In this document: positions 1 through 25,200 of the stretch, one piece after another
Numbering within the stretch: the stretch's first letter is position 1
Layout of the letters: every line of letters starts with the position of its first letter
Assembly: GCF_052324685.1 (NCBI RefSeq)
Contig: NC_135211.1
Location: forward strand, 11,954,110-12,018,109
Direction: 5' to 3'
From: Brachyhypopomus gauderio
Lineage: Eukaryota; Chordata; Actinopteri; Gymnotiformes; Hypopomidae
DNA: 64,000 nt
The notes under the pieces: model-generated
Seen by the model: the letters and a program-made list of their open reading frames with translations, nothing else
Told to the model about the DNA's origin: nothing
Database searches by the model: none
Program-made: the position numbers and the translations under genes

Positions 1-190
1 GTTTCTGGTGAGTGGGAGTGACAGAGGAGGGTGAGACGTTTCTGGTGAGTGGGAGTGACAGAGGAGGGTGAGACGTTTCTGGTGAGTGGGAGTGACAGAG
101 GAGGGTGAGACGTTTCTGGTGAGTGGGAGTGACAGAGGAGGGTGAGACGTTTCTGGTGAGTGGGAGTGACAGAGGAGGGTGAGACGTTTC
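1..190. repeat. 37-bp minisatellite, five copies
   Basis: A 37-bp unit beginning gtttctggtgagtgggagtg starts at 1, 38, 75, 112 and 149, and a sixth copy breaks off after a few bases near 186. The copies are identical, so the array is young or homogenised. It has no spacers, so it is not a CRISPR array. The window edge cuts it, so the true copy number is unknown. Confidence 0.95.
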
Positions 191-608
191 AGGCCACCAG
201 GTCTTCGTTTCCCTACTGAAGTTGTCCAGATGTCACTGGCGACCTTCTACCGGTCGGGTCACCCGCGGAGTCACTTCCTCTGTCCTGTAATGGGAGTGAC
301 CCGTCCGAGCAGGACGTCCCTCCCCTCCCACCGCCCTCCACCAGGTTAATGAAGCTTATTTCAGCCTTCCGTATTGGTGTGCGCAGCCACTCTTCTTTAA
401 ATGTGTCCCTCGGGGGCCCCTGTAATGTTTTTGCCCGTTATTGTTCATTGGATTAAGCCAGCTCATTTGTGCTGCAAGAATATGGCATTGGGCAAAAGGG
501 CTCTTTATTACTTGCGTATTTGTTTTCAACCCCGATGAACTTCGAGGCACACGTGCGCGCGCGTGTGTGTGTGTGTGTGTGTGTGTGTGTTGTCGTCACC
601 CCCCCGTC

Positions 609-609
<1 letters not shown>

Positions 610-641
<32 letters not shown>
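610..641. repeat. Poly-C run of 32 bases
   Basis: An unbroken run of 32 cytosines, about 20 bp after a GT tract. The minus strand is a G run that could form a quadruplex. Such a homopolymer may also have been resized by sequencing error. Confidence 0.85.
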
Positions 642-1032
642 ATGGTGTTGAGAATGCATGGGTTTTGTGTGTAGGCTTTATTTCCTCTGCCAAGCATTTT
701 AATTGTGCTGTTGCAATCGTGTTGGAATGTGGCACCACAGTTGCACTGCTGTTTGTGGACATGAGGCCCATTTTCTCATACAGTTTACTGATTAAAAGCA
801 AATGCACTTAAACACTCATACTCATGTCATATGACTTACAGTCTTTGCGCAGTCCTACAGTCATTACAACATAGATAATAATGTAAATGGGGCAGATTTT
901 GTTAGCGCCTCAGTGAAGACTGTGGCCCCACACACCTCAGACACCCCCCCCCCCCCTCACTGACCGCAAACATGTTTAGACTGCTACCACACAGCATGCA
1001 GTCAAAGGAATGTGTTGGAGCTGCAGGTCTGC

Positions 1033-1067
<35 letters not shown>

Positions 1068-1588
1068 GGTGGGGGTACATCAAGCTTTTAATTGTTTGCA
1101 GATGTTAAGGAGAGTTCATCAGGGCTGACTGTGGAAAGTGACCCTGGAAGCGTCTCTGTGACCGGATGCTGGGCTGCTCCTCGTTTCCTCTCTGTATGAA
1201 ACACGCTTGTGGCCCTGGGCGCATCACTGTGTTCAGAACAGTAACAGCATGCGGGCTTGTAGATCCTCCATAGATTACACACCAGCTGAAACTTAGATGA
1301 TGGGATGTGTCGTAGCGCATTTGTTTTTATTGGCAACACTTACATGAGTGTGTGTGTGTGTGTGTGAGGGTCACAGCGATGTCTCCCTGTTGTTTATCAC
1401 TGTAAGTGGATAGCTTGGCTGAGAGGAGTATAATAGACTGTCTCGGTGCATTGTGGGGAGGATATGTTAACACCCAGATGCTGATGGTAATTGACGGGCG
1501 TGTCTTTGAAGAGCATGTGCGTTCGTCCAGCTCCTCATCCGTGTGGTGAGATTGCCTCAGACACACTGAAGCGAACACCGGCCATTTT

Positions 1589-1591
<3 letters not shown>

Positions 1592-1631
<40 letters not shown>
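1592..1631. repeat. (CA)n microsatellite
   Basis: About 20 uninterrupted CA dinucleotides in presumed ankrd11 intron sequence. Open frames through it encode only Thr-His or Cys-Val repeats and are not genes. Confidence 0.9.
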
Positions 1632-1633
<2 letters not shown>

Positions 1634-2122
1634 TCCCCAGACTAGCTATGCTCCAGCAATACCCAGCCTGCACTGCTTCTAGTGACGCTGCCCTATCCGC
1701 CTCAATGACACAGCAGTGTACTGACAGCTAGGCTGCTCAGAAATCACACGACTCTGATGGAATAAAAATTCCCAAGCAATCAGACTCTGCATATGTAATG
1801 TTTTTGAAACTCGCCAGCACACTGTATTTCACTCATGTGATTATCAAAATCCGAGTGAGTGAGTGAGTGAGTGAATAAGCAGGGGGAAACCCAGAGCATA
1901 CACAGGGTGTTGGGCCCCTAGTGGTGGGCTTAAGAACTACTGGTCAACACCCTGCCAAACTGGTTCGAGCACTCCTAATTCTTGCTGTTCTTGCTCATAA
2001 GTGTGTCACTGAGGCAGATTTGTGGGTCTTAACACAACCATCGCTCTCTCTCTCTCTCTCCCTTTCTATCCCTTTCTCTCTCCCCCTCCCTCTGCTTTTC
2101 TCTACGTCCACCCCCACCACAG

Positions 2123-14266
<12,144 letters not shown>

Positions 14267-16666
14267 CGCGAACACTCTCGGACGCGGAGAGCGCGGTTTT
14301 TAGATCCTCGTCTTTCAAAGAGACGTCAGACAGCAAGTTCGGTAAGGGCTAGCCAGTTTGAAGAGAAGATTTCTTTGAGAAGAGTAACCATATATATTAT
14401 ATAGAAAAATGGTAAAAGAAATAAAACTTGCATCCCCTTCCACCAGACAAGGGGAGCATCTTTTTACCGGGGAAAAACACAACTTGCACTTTCGTCCTTC
14501 AAGTTTTTATTCTTTTGTTTGGAATTTAAAAAGCAACATTTGCTTTGGAACCTACCAACCCTTCCCTACCATTTGATTTAGGGTGAGATGAAGGGGGGGA
14601 GAGAAAGATTTGTCTTTATTTTTGATCCCCCTAACTAAATGACCACAAGTGGGTGGGTTGAAACAGGCTACTCCACCACCTTTGTCCTTCAGAATCAGGG
14701 ACAGAAGCCACCATGGTGCACAAGAGAGCGCCGGACAGAGTTACAGCTCCAGGCCTCGAGGTGCGTGCAGGGTTGGGTGGGGCGGAGTGGTAAGAGGCTT
14801 GTAAGGGTTTGCCAGAAGAACACTTGAACATCCACTCCTGCAGCGAGACGGCATCCCCACCCGTGGATCTCCCGTAAGCACAGCGGAGGAGAGCATGGCT
14901 CCCCGCTGGGCACCGCGCCCCCTGCAACCACAGGCCGAGGGCAGAGAGCAGTGCAGTGTGGGTAGGGTGGCGGGGATGGAGGGAGACTGCCTCCCGCACC
15001 AGGGCATCCACAGACAGCACGAGTGCATGGGCGCACCCCTGAGGCGCAGGGTGAAGGAGCGCCCGGCCGAATGTGCGGAGTCGAACACGAGCCGGGCTCC
15101 AGACACGCCTGCACGTCTACCAACATCTGTAGGTGGAAAAGGACACAGAAGACAAACACAGAAATGCAGTGTTGGGAAGAAAAAAAAGGCAAAGACTTTA
15201 AAAGATGGTGTTTTAGTGGAGGGTGTTTATTTTGTTTTTGTTTGTTTTTTTTGTTTGTTTTGTCTTTCTTTACTTGGGCATTTCATTGTTCCCTTTCTGA
15301 GGAAGTGACTTGAAACACTACAGAGCCAACGTTAGGTTAATGAATGGGGGGAAACAAACAAACAAAAATTAAAAAAATATTGTATTCCGTAAATGATGTA
15401 CAGTTTTATATTCGTTAACCAATGTATTCTCGCTGCCTTCTAGATAATTTATTTTGCCACTCATTACTGCACAGTTGTAAATAACTTATGTACTGTAACA
15501 TCACACAGTTAAGTGTAAAAGGAAAAAAAATAAAAGAATAAAAATTATCTTTGTATGTACAGTTCACTTTTGGGCAGCACCCCTCCCCCCAATGGGCCAA
15601 AATGTGTACACATCGTCAGTATTTGAAGACCTCTTGTGTACAGGCTCTTCCGGTTCTGTATAAGCTGGTCAGTGAGTGTCCTGGATCACCGCCAGAATCG
15701 CTGTCATCACAAGATTTCCCTTGTACTGAAACCGTCAGGGCCACAGCCATAGTTTTCAGATGTAGCAGAGTGATTATGGAATTATTTAAATTATAGAGAT
15801 ATATTATTCATTGCTTTAATACATGAGTATGTATCTTAAAAACACAAAACAAAAAAGAACAACAAAAAAAAAACTATAAACCGAGAAAATGCCTTTTTAC
15901 AGTTAACATTTCTGATTTAATTTAAAGCTGCACAAATTATAGTTAGCGACATCAGCTGCATCTGGAGCCAATATAACCTGGTTCTGGACAAACATAGAGA
16001 CGTCCTTTAAACCTTCCATTACACTGCAGAATATATCACGTTAAAACAGTGTGTCCATCTTTGTTTGTTTTTGGCCCCTCCCCCCAATCATTTTGTTTTC
16101 CCTTGTACATCACTTCCCCCGAGCCCACGTCATTGACACAAGCTGCAACATTTTTTCTTTCCTGTGCAAGTGGTGACCAGTAACTCTTCTGTCCTGTTTG
16201 TCATTCATTTGTTTTGATTTTGGGTTTTGTTGTTTTCAACCTGCAACATGAAGGAATGTCACTGGAGTACATTGCTGATTATTGTAGATTTTCTCCCCTT
16301 CTGTTCATGGGCTCTCTTATTGGCTGTTTCCATAGTTACTGTCCTCGTGAATGCCCTCACCGTGCCGTTGTGGTGTGTCATCTCGCACGTTGGCCCTACA
16401 TAGTCTTTCGTCCTGTACAATGACTGCTCATCCTCAAAAGCACAGTCACAGAATCTGAATAACCTTACACAGAGTGGACTAATGCAAGAGTGGGTTCTAG
16501 AAAATGTCCTCTGTTTTTATAATGGAGCTTCTATTTCTGATTACTAAAGATTGTTTTTCCCTCGAGTCCTATTTTTGTTTAAGAATATTTTGATATTTTA
16601 TCATTATTAGCTGCTTGTGCTTTTGTTTGTTGAGTGTGTACTCAGTCATGTTTCCATGTGTGTGTG

Positions 16667-16739
<73 letters not shown>

Positions 16740-17152
16740 TGAATGCCTGAAAACACAGATGTGTACAGGCACTGAGTGGGTGCAGAAACGGGAATCTTTT
16801 GGCAGGCAGTTGTTTTAGATGAATACTGTGGTCTTTCGTGAGTAACGTGCAAAACGACAAGGGAGGGAGCTTTAGACTGGCTATACAAAACAAGCCTAAA
16901 GTTTCCATTCAAATCAGTAAAACTTTAATTCTCCCCTTTGTTTGTCATGTGTTAATTTGGCAATCACAGTTTAAAAAAAAAAAAGAAGAAAAGGCATTTG
17001 ATTTTGAATTGTGCGTGCAATGTTTTAAAGTGTGTTTTCTTGCCCATGCAACACAGTGGCATTGTTGATTATTATGGGGGTTTTTTTGTTTGTTTTTTTA
17101 ATCAAAAACAGAATGTATACCATGACATTGCTCCTGCAGTCCCACTGTTGTT

Positions 17153-17203
<51 letters not shown>

Positions 17204-18341
17204 TCTTGACCTGTTGACCTTTCACATTTCCCCTGCCTCAACTGTCCTCCATTATTTTAAATGGAAGGCTTGAAATTGTGATGCGTTTCTATGTAGCAGT
17301 TCCGTAGGGAATGCATCAGCCAACCACAGAAGCCTGTCGCGTGGACCACCCCATGAATCCCCCAATGCGCACCACAGTCCCAGTGTCCAGTTGCAGGGGC
17401 GGAGCTTACCCTTCATTGCTGAGGTTGGGATTGGACTTCCTATCTCACAGTGAAGCACTTAGACGTTGGCTAGCCAGTGACCCATGACCTCAGATCACCA
17501 CTGATATCTGCAACACATTACCTCTGTGATTTGCGCGCACACGTAAATCCGCTCACCTCTGGTTTCCTATTTAAATGGGCAGGTTTACACGTTGTGAGGT
17601 CACAATTTCAAGCCTGTCTTTTTTTTTTGTTGTTTTTTGTTGTCCCACCCCAACCCCCCACTACAGTATACATAAATCATCCAACAGTAGATGTTTCTTG
17701 AAATGGAAAATAACTCATAAAGCATGTAGAACTATTCTTAAATGGTGAGAAATAACCTATTTATTATCTTTCTGACACCTGTGGTATGTTTGAGTTTGAA
17801 GGTCTCCGCTGTGTAAATTTTCCTCTTGTAATGAGTAAAAAGAGAAAAAGAGAAAAAAAGACTTTGTACATAGGTGTATATTCTCTCCCAGATCTTTTAC
17901 ACTCTTCTCTTTGTACTAGTTTGAACTTGCGTAGAATGTGGGGGGTCTATCAGCAGCGAGATAACACACTTGCTGCAGGTGAGATAATAATGTAACTTTT
18001 TTCCTTTCTCAATTTTATTTTACTTTTTTTTTTCTTTCTCTTCCTTTTGTACAATGTAGTTCAATTGTGTACATATTGTTGGAGCAGCTATGGGAGGGAG
18101 GGGGTTTTGTTGATGCTATTGTCAGTGCTGTCAAAGATCCAGTACTTACACCTTTAGCTGTGTTGATATCCTGCAATTCAGAAGCGAGAAACTAAAAAAT
18201 TTTAAAAAAGTAAAAAAATAAATAAAATTAAAAAAAAAAAACTTAATGGAGTAAAAATTCAAAATTGTTATTTTCTACAGTTGCATGTACAGAGAGCGCG
18301 AGAACTGCTGTTGTTCCTCAGAGATTATGTTCGTAAATAAA
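14267..18341 (+). other. ankrd11: Candidate ankrd11 3' untranslated region with several poly(A) signals
   Basis: AATAAA signals occur at 14420-14425, 15529-15534, 15537-15542 and 18336-18341. The last is followed by GT-rich sequence. No gene is recognisable between the stop codon and 18341, and the sequence is T-rich as in a long UTR. It contains (TG)n tracts at about 16672-16728 and 17152-17198. Which signal is used cannot be seen from DNA, so the 3' limit is an inference. Confidence 0.5.
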
Positions 18342-18476
18342 TTTTTGAAATATGATTGATGTCTGTGATTTCTTACCACGTAAAAATTTCCGGCAGATGG
18401 TAACAGGGTTATTTAGTGTGATGATTTCGGTAATCTGAAAAATGTGCTACTACGTACATTCCAGCAAAGAGTAGTA

Positions 18477-18490
18477 CCACCAGGTGGCAG
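18477..18490 (+). promoter_or_regulatory. CTCF-like site, plus orientation
   Basis: CCACCAGGTGGCAG fits the CTCF core consensus CCASYAGRKGGCRS at every position. It lies just past the ankrd11 3' end, before slc22a31. A weaker match (12 of 14) sits at 19055-19068 on the same strand. Confidence 0.5.
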
Positions 18491-18572
18491 CATAGAGCCA
18501 CGTGGCGCCTGCTACGTCACACAGCAGCACATGCGAGAGCTATGAAATAAAACGTTGTATAAAAGTATAATA

Positions 18573-18727
18573 CAGAGCCGGAGTGGCTAATCGGGAGATT
18601 CGGGAGGATTCCCGATGGGCCGGCTCATGTTAGTCTCTAGTTTGGGCCGATTGGGAGGGAAAAATAATATTGGGCAGTATTTGGGCATATAACTCCCGGG
18701 CTGAAAAAGTGTCCCACTCCGGCCCTG
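18573..18727. mobile_element. hAT-type MITE, 155 bp
   Basis: Starts CAGAGCCGGAGTGG and ends CCACTCCGGCCCTG, which are imperfect terminal inverted repeats. The flanking 8-mers gtataata (18565-18572) and gtaaaata (18728-18735) agree at 7 of 8 positions, as expected for an aged hAT target-site duplication. It has no coding capacity. Confidence 0.8.
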
Positions 18728-19499
18728 GTAAAATATTAAAATAAATAAAAGAATACTGTATACTGCTCATCATCGGAATTCAAACTAAAAACTGCTTATA
18801 AGACAGTGTGTCTCAGTAAATGAACAATTGTTTAAAAATCATCAGGTCACATTTTTGATAGTATTTTAAGAAAATTGACTCGTTTAGGAATCATGACCGC
18901 CTTGTGTAGGTCTACTGAAATAAAAATAAAAAAAGCTTTTACGCATTATTTGGGTCACCGGTGAGTAAGTTAGCCGGTAATAGAATGTCACACCGTGAGG
19001 GAGTGAGTATTAAAACAGGTGTTACACCGAATTCTGCGACCGTCGAATTTTGTGACCGCAGAGGGCGCTATTTCGCAGTTTCAGTTAGTTTCAGTACACA
19101 GTCGTTCTGTTGTTCTGTCGAGTTGTGCTACTTTGTCGAAAAATGCTTGCAGTTGTGCGTTTCCCATAAAATATAGCCTAACTCGGTATTATGACGCATT
19201 GTAATTATAAAATCAAGTACGTGCACTGTATGTATGGCCAAATCCATGGATTTAAATCCATTATAGCTTCCTTATTAACATTTTACATGGATAGCATATC
19301 TCGATAGGCTGATATCATACATCGAATAATGCTTCCCTTATCAAATCATGCTTCCAGTACAGACCCATGCACGTGCTTGCTAACAAAAACATAATAAAAA
19401 AAAGATTTATCTTTTTAAAGATTTATTTAAGTTATCACCTGAACGTAAACTCGACAGAAAGGGAGCATAGCGTGGAAACAAATGACAAGCCTGTGGGTC

Positions 19500-19511
19500 T
19501 GCGCATGCGCA
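19500..19511. promoter_or_regulatory. slc22a31: NRF1-like palindrome in the slc22a31 promoter region
   Basis: TGCGCATGCGCA is a perfect NRF1 consensus palindrome about 212 bp upstream of the slc22a31 start codon. NRF1 sites are typical of TATA-less promoters, and no convincing TATA box is visible nearby. Confidence 0.5.
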
Positions 19512-19722
19512 AAACCGCAAACGAGCACAACTCGATGCAAAGCACAATTCGACAGAACACCGGTAGAGCTACACTGACCGTGTAGATGCCATCTGCATAT
19601 CTGTGTTGTCTCCAGCGGCCCTGCCCAACGTCGCCGTTGCTCAACGAGCAGGTCCGGTTCCGCTATCCAGCTGTGTAGATGTCTGTGGTACGACCGCGTT
19701 TCTACGTATACGGCGCCTAGTC

Positions 19723-20281
19723 ATGGAGTTTGAAACCAAAGTGTATCCACAGATCGGAGGATACGGGCGATACAACCGAGTCGTGACCGTCTTCAGCTGG
19801 CTCCCGAACTTCGCCGTGTCTCTGAACCTGCTGTGTGATGTTTTCTTCACGCTGCTTCCAGAGTCCTATCACTGCAAACCCGACTCGTCCTTACTGCCCA
19901 CAACTTTCCTCCTCAGTAATTTTTCGAGACAAACTTACCTCAACTTTACAATTCCGTGGATAAACGGATCTGGCTCGAGCCATTGTGAACTTTACAAATA
20001 TCCGACAAACTTGACGAATTTTACAGAGAACGTTCGTAGAGACGTCGTGCCATGCACGAGAGGATGGCAGTACGACGAACCCGCTGGGCTCCGGAGCAAC
20101 TTTGTTACCGAGGTAGGTTTTATTTTCTAATATTCTCTTTAAAATACTCTTCATTTAGAGAACACTTCTCAATACGTGATTTGTGTAGCGTGATTTCCCT
20201 CGTGTCGGAAATAACATTTTAAAGTGTAAAACATTTCATGCTTCCACACAACATATCGCTGTAGCTATGACTATCCTTAGG

Positions 20282-20329
<48 letters not shown>

Positions 20330-22195
20330 CTAACAGGCTGTTGTTGACAGCCTACCATAATAGTCCCAGGCTGCTAAGTTTGAACGTTTTATTTGTTTAA
20401 AGTAGTTATTTGAAATTCTTCAACTGGAGGGACATGTACTCCCAGTGAGTGACTGGTTCCCCAGTACAGGTGCAGCTCTGAGTACATAGAGTCAGGCCCA
20501 TCCCCATGTACAAACAGTGGTGATTTACTTTCTGTGCTTGTTTGCTCTTGAATCGAGTATAGTATAGTATAGAGAATAGTAGCTCTCGATATAGAATGAT
20601 ATTTTAGGAAGTGACATGTGAGATTACAGGAATGGTATGGCGCTGTCATGAGGCCTTTATTTATGTCCTGTGACTTTTGCACACTCCATAACCCTTGTCA
20701 CTGTATTGTAAGTATGACCTTTAACAGGTAAACAACCACACGTGCTTTGAGAACAGTGTGTTCAGTGTGTGTTGGTGAGCTTAATCCAGCGGCCCACCTC
20801 TGTCCTTGTGTCAATAGTGGGACTTGGTTTGCGAAGACTACTGGAAAATTCCTCTCCAGCACATATGCTTCATGAGCGGCTGGATCCTGGGTTATGTGTT
20901 GCTGGGTGCCGTCTGTGACTGGTGAGTCCCAGTAAACCGTGTTGCTTTTATGTCTCTTCCAAGCCGAGCCGTCTTCGTTTCGGCGCGGCAATGTGAGTTT
21001 TACTTGTGCTTGCAGGGCGGGTCGACGGCAGACGCTCCTGCTCTCCGTGTCTCTCTCGGGCCTCCTGGGCGTGGCCGTGTGTCTGTCCAACAGCCCCGCC
21101 GCCTTTCAGCTCCTCCGTCTGTGTCACGGCATCGTGCTGGCCGGAGTCTTTCTGTCCTCCTACGTCACCCGTGAGTGTGCCTGGCCAAACCTCTCAAACC
21201 TTGAACACGTGTGTGCCTGTAACTTCAGTGGGCAAGAAACGGCGGCATGCAGAGATCTTAATCTGGGACCTCAACACTCTGCAGCGCTCCGGACCTGCTG
21301 TTTGTCTGAGCTCCCCTTACTGGATGTCATCGGTGTTCATCTAACGGAAGTGAAACAGAGACTCCATGTGAACGTGTGTTCTGAGCAAGGACACAGTAAA
21401 GTGTCTGTGGTGGAGGGCAGTTTTGGTTCGCAGAAACTGTTTGGGTAATTGGGTGGCAAGATGACCTTGCAGAATGAGAAGATCCTGTTTACTTAGCACA
21501 TCCTGACTTACCTCACAGATAATCTGTTTGTTTATGGTTTGGAGAAGGGGTGTGTGTGTGTGTGTGTGTGAGAACATTTTGCATGTGAATTATTAGGAGC
21601 TCCGCCTAATAACGATGTGGTGGTGGTACTGTTGCATGCTGGGCACAGGTGGGGACTTATGGGGGCCACTAAGTCACTGACGCCCCTTCTCCTTTTCTAC
21701 TGGGTTCATGGCCAGCCAAATTTCTGTTCCACAGAGGCGTTTCCCCCTGAGTCTACGTCTCGTTCAGGCTGCACATGACGCCTTCCAACACAGGAGCATC
21801 CTCATCTCCTCGTGCTCCACCAGCAGTGCTCCATCTTTGCTTTGGGCTGCCGGCTCCAGCCTCTGCACACACCTCTGATTCCCAAACTCACTCTGCCTGG
21901 TTTGGTTCCTCTGCCGCTTATTTGGCCATTGGGCTAGCTAGGTTAGTCGTGCTGGAAATGCATGAGGAAAAATAGCCAGTGCTACAAAAACAGTTCAACC
22001 AAGAGTTCCGGGTTTGAGCCACTGTTGAACCACAGTCATTTGTTTTTCTGTAATCTTTAATATCTCTCTGTAAGGTCTCCAGTTGTGCTGTGGCTTTCAT
22101 GCTTTGTGGATGTAAACAAACCTCAGTCCCCACCTGTTTTAGACATTTCCTGTTTATTATGCCCCTCTTGGAAATCTTTACCACTACTACCTTCT

Positions 22196-22238
<43 letters not shown>

Positions 22239-25200
22239 CCTGTATGCATGCTAATCTATGGGGATTTATGTGCGTGTGTGTGTACATGCGTACGTGTGTT
22301 TTCCATTGTGATGATCTGGCCAGTTTTTTCCCTCATCCCAGTCTTCCTGTAATTGTTACATAGGAACGTTTGTTCATGTAGATGACTATTAACTCATTGG
22401 GAAAGAACACCTCAAGCCCACTGGTGTAGGGCTCCTTCACTCTCACGGTCCCTGAACCCCAGCAGGGGGCTTGCGTAAGAACATGGGAGGAAGGGTTCTT
22501 ACAAATCATCATACGAATCACTCCCTCGCACCACGCCCAAATTCCTCCGAGGTCAACAATAAAAGTCCAGTCCAGATGAAAAATCTGGGTCAGAGCGACG
22601 TTGGATAGATGAAAAGCTTTTATTTCCAACATCCATGGCCAGGGGCTTCGGAATAGTGGAACACAATGGCAGGATGGAGGACGCTGGTGGGATACGAGCT
22701 CTCGTTTTTCCTCTCCTCCCTATAGGACGTTATGGACGTTCCCTCTTGACCTCTGGTTCACTGCCTCATGTTCCTGGGGAATTTCACACAGCTTTGGTCA
22801 CATTCGCCAACGTCTGCAGACCGTCATCATGTAGACCACACACTGTCCTGTCATCCAGCCAGCAGTCACCTTAGCAGTGTATAATCCAGTGATCTGATGG
22901 TACTTGGGGGTTTTTATTTAACACTGGCGGCCCTTTCTTTTTTGTTAATTTCAAGAGAAATGTTGTACCGCCCAACCTATTGAGTCTTTATGAAGTCGAC
23001 TGCCTTTGTTGCATTGCTTAACCCTCCACCAGCAGAAAAAATCCACTCACACTGAATCCAAGGTGACCAGGTGCAAACGGCGAAGGCCGTGGCCGAGGTG
23101 ACCTCTGACTGCAGTCTTGGCACACGCACTTGGAATGGGACTGACGTTCATGTCCGTCACAGCACATAGGGACAGCGTAGCACTGTAGCACTGTTCAACC
23201 AGGGTCTTCCTCCCTCCATCCATCCCTCCATCTCACTATCTCCACCTTTTGTGCCCCCGTCCCCGGCCGCCCGCCCGCGGTGCGCCTGCTGCAGTCCTGG
23301 AGCTGTGCGACCCCCCGCGGAGGCTGATGGTGGCGATGGTGAGCGGCTTCTTCGCCGTGTTCGCCGAGCTGCTGTTGCCCGGCCTGGCCGTGCTGTGCCG
23401 TGATTGGCGGATCCTGCAGGCCGTGGCTACGCTACCCATGATGCTCCTGCTGCCCTACTGCTGGTGAGTCCACACACGCACGCCGAATTTTTAAATTTGG
23501 GAATCGGTGGTTATATACGCCGAGCTCTTCAGAGGAGTGCACATCTCTGCGTGTTCATGTCTGTGTATGTTTCCGTGTACTGAATGAATGGTTGTTTTGT
23601 GGTTTTGAACAGCTGGGCTTCCGTATTCCCGGAGTCTCCTCGCTGGCTCCTCGCCACGTCTCAGATCCATGAGGCCAAGAGGAGTCTGCAGATGTTCCTC
23701 ACCCAGAACAGAGTGTGTGTGAGGGACGACCTTTACCCTGCCGAGACGCTCCTCGCAGGTGCTCCCCTCTCTTTCCACACACCTGCTTCGACGCGTTAAT
23801 AAAGGCTCACGCCCTCGTGGAGCTGGACCAGGTGTGCTAGGGCCTGTACAATCAGACACGCAGTTCCATGGTCCTGTAGGGCTCCGTGATGTTGTGTCAG
23901 AGCAGCTTATAGCAGCTCACTGGTGGGTCTGATACCCCACAGCTTGACCCGCTTGGACAGATTTGCAGTGAGACGTTGGGTTGAATCTGGGGTGATGGGG
24001 TGTCTGTTAGTTTGGCCTGAGAGGCCCTGATCACATTTCCCCTGTGTGTGGGAACAGTTCATCATGAAAATAATGCTTTTCTTGGGGTGGGGCTGATGGG
24101 TCCTCACAATGTAGGCGGGGTCCTAACAGTAGAGGTGGGGTTCTACCATAAGGCGTAAGAGCTGTTCGTTGTTATTCGTATTATTTCAATACACTCGAGA
24201 CGCTCCAAATCACTGACAGACATTGTTAGTTCAGGTCCAGGCCCATGACCATCAGACCTGGTGAAAGGCCTTTTGAGAAGTCTGAATGGGCCGATTGTAC
24301 CATTGTTCCTCGTAACGAGAGATGTGCGTGCAAGCTGGACAGATTTGCCACTGCACCACAGTTGGGACGGGTGGATCTGGGTCCAATACAGGATCCTTCC
24401 ACTCAGCCTCTCTCTGTATTTCTTAATAAATTAATCCATTCCTGTATTTTTTTTTTATCGGTCCCATCCAATCACGCACCTTCTCCTGCACAGAGATCGA
24501 TCTGGCCTTCCCAGACGAGCCCCGGCCACAGTACCACCACGTTCTCGAACTCCGTCACACCAGAGTTATCTGGAGGAACTGTCTCATCCTGGCATTTACC
24601 CTGTGAGTCGCCATGGGAATGCAGCCTGTGTGTACATGAGCAGGTTGTAAATTGGGGGTGTTCAGTGAGGTATTTCTAACCCCCTGCTTCATGGTCCTGT
24701 GTTTTATAAATGTTTATCTTAACGGAAGGTGTATGTCGGTACACAGATGTTTTTAAAAGCATTACTGTGAGAGACTGATAGTGAATAGTGAATATATAAT
24801 GGTGAATAGTGGGCCTGTTCACGTGTGTGTAACTGATGTGTTGTCCTCTGTTGCTCAGTTTCATTGGTACAGGTATCCAGTACTGCTTCACCAGGAACAT
24901 CCACGCTTACTCGCCCGCCTTCTACTTTGGCTACTTCCTGCGTGCGCTGACGGGCGCCGTGGCCTGTGGGTTCCTGTGTGCGTGGGTGGGCCGCGTGGGC
25001 CGGCGGGGGATCCTGCTACTGACCGCCATCGTCACAGGCCTGTCCTCACTGCTGCTGCTGGCACTCACTCAGTGTAAGCCCCCCCTGAGCCCCTCTCCTG
25101 GAGCCCAGGTTAGGGTATCAAAGTAAAGTACAGAGTTTATTAAAGACTAAAGACAGAAAGATGGATCGATCCAGAGATCTCCGTTACACACACTCAAGAG

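Larger units (their letters stand above)
191..2122. other. Non-coding stretch upstream of the first visible ankrd11 exon
   Basis: No exon is recognisable here. The stretch holds a GC/GT tract (about 555-591), an uninterrupted run of 32 C (610-641), (TG)n tracts near 1036-1064 and 1347-1367, and a (CA)n tract at 1592-1631. Because ankrd11 enters the window in mid-protein, this is most likely an ankrd11 intron. The exons encoding the first 70 or so residues are not here. Confidence 0.6.

Noticed and set aside
1-190. CRISPR-like array
   Set aside because: Units are head-to-tail with no unique spacers; it is a minisatellite in vertebrate DNA.
16615-17273. ORFs of Cys-Val or Thr-His repeats
   Set aside because: Translations of (TG)n/(CA)n microsatellites, also seen near 22.2, 27.6, 53.7, 55.0 and 56.9 kb.
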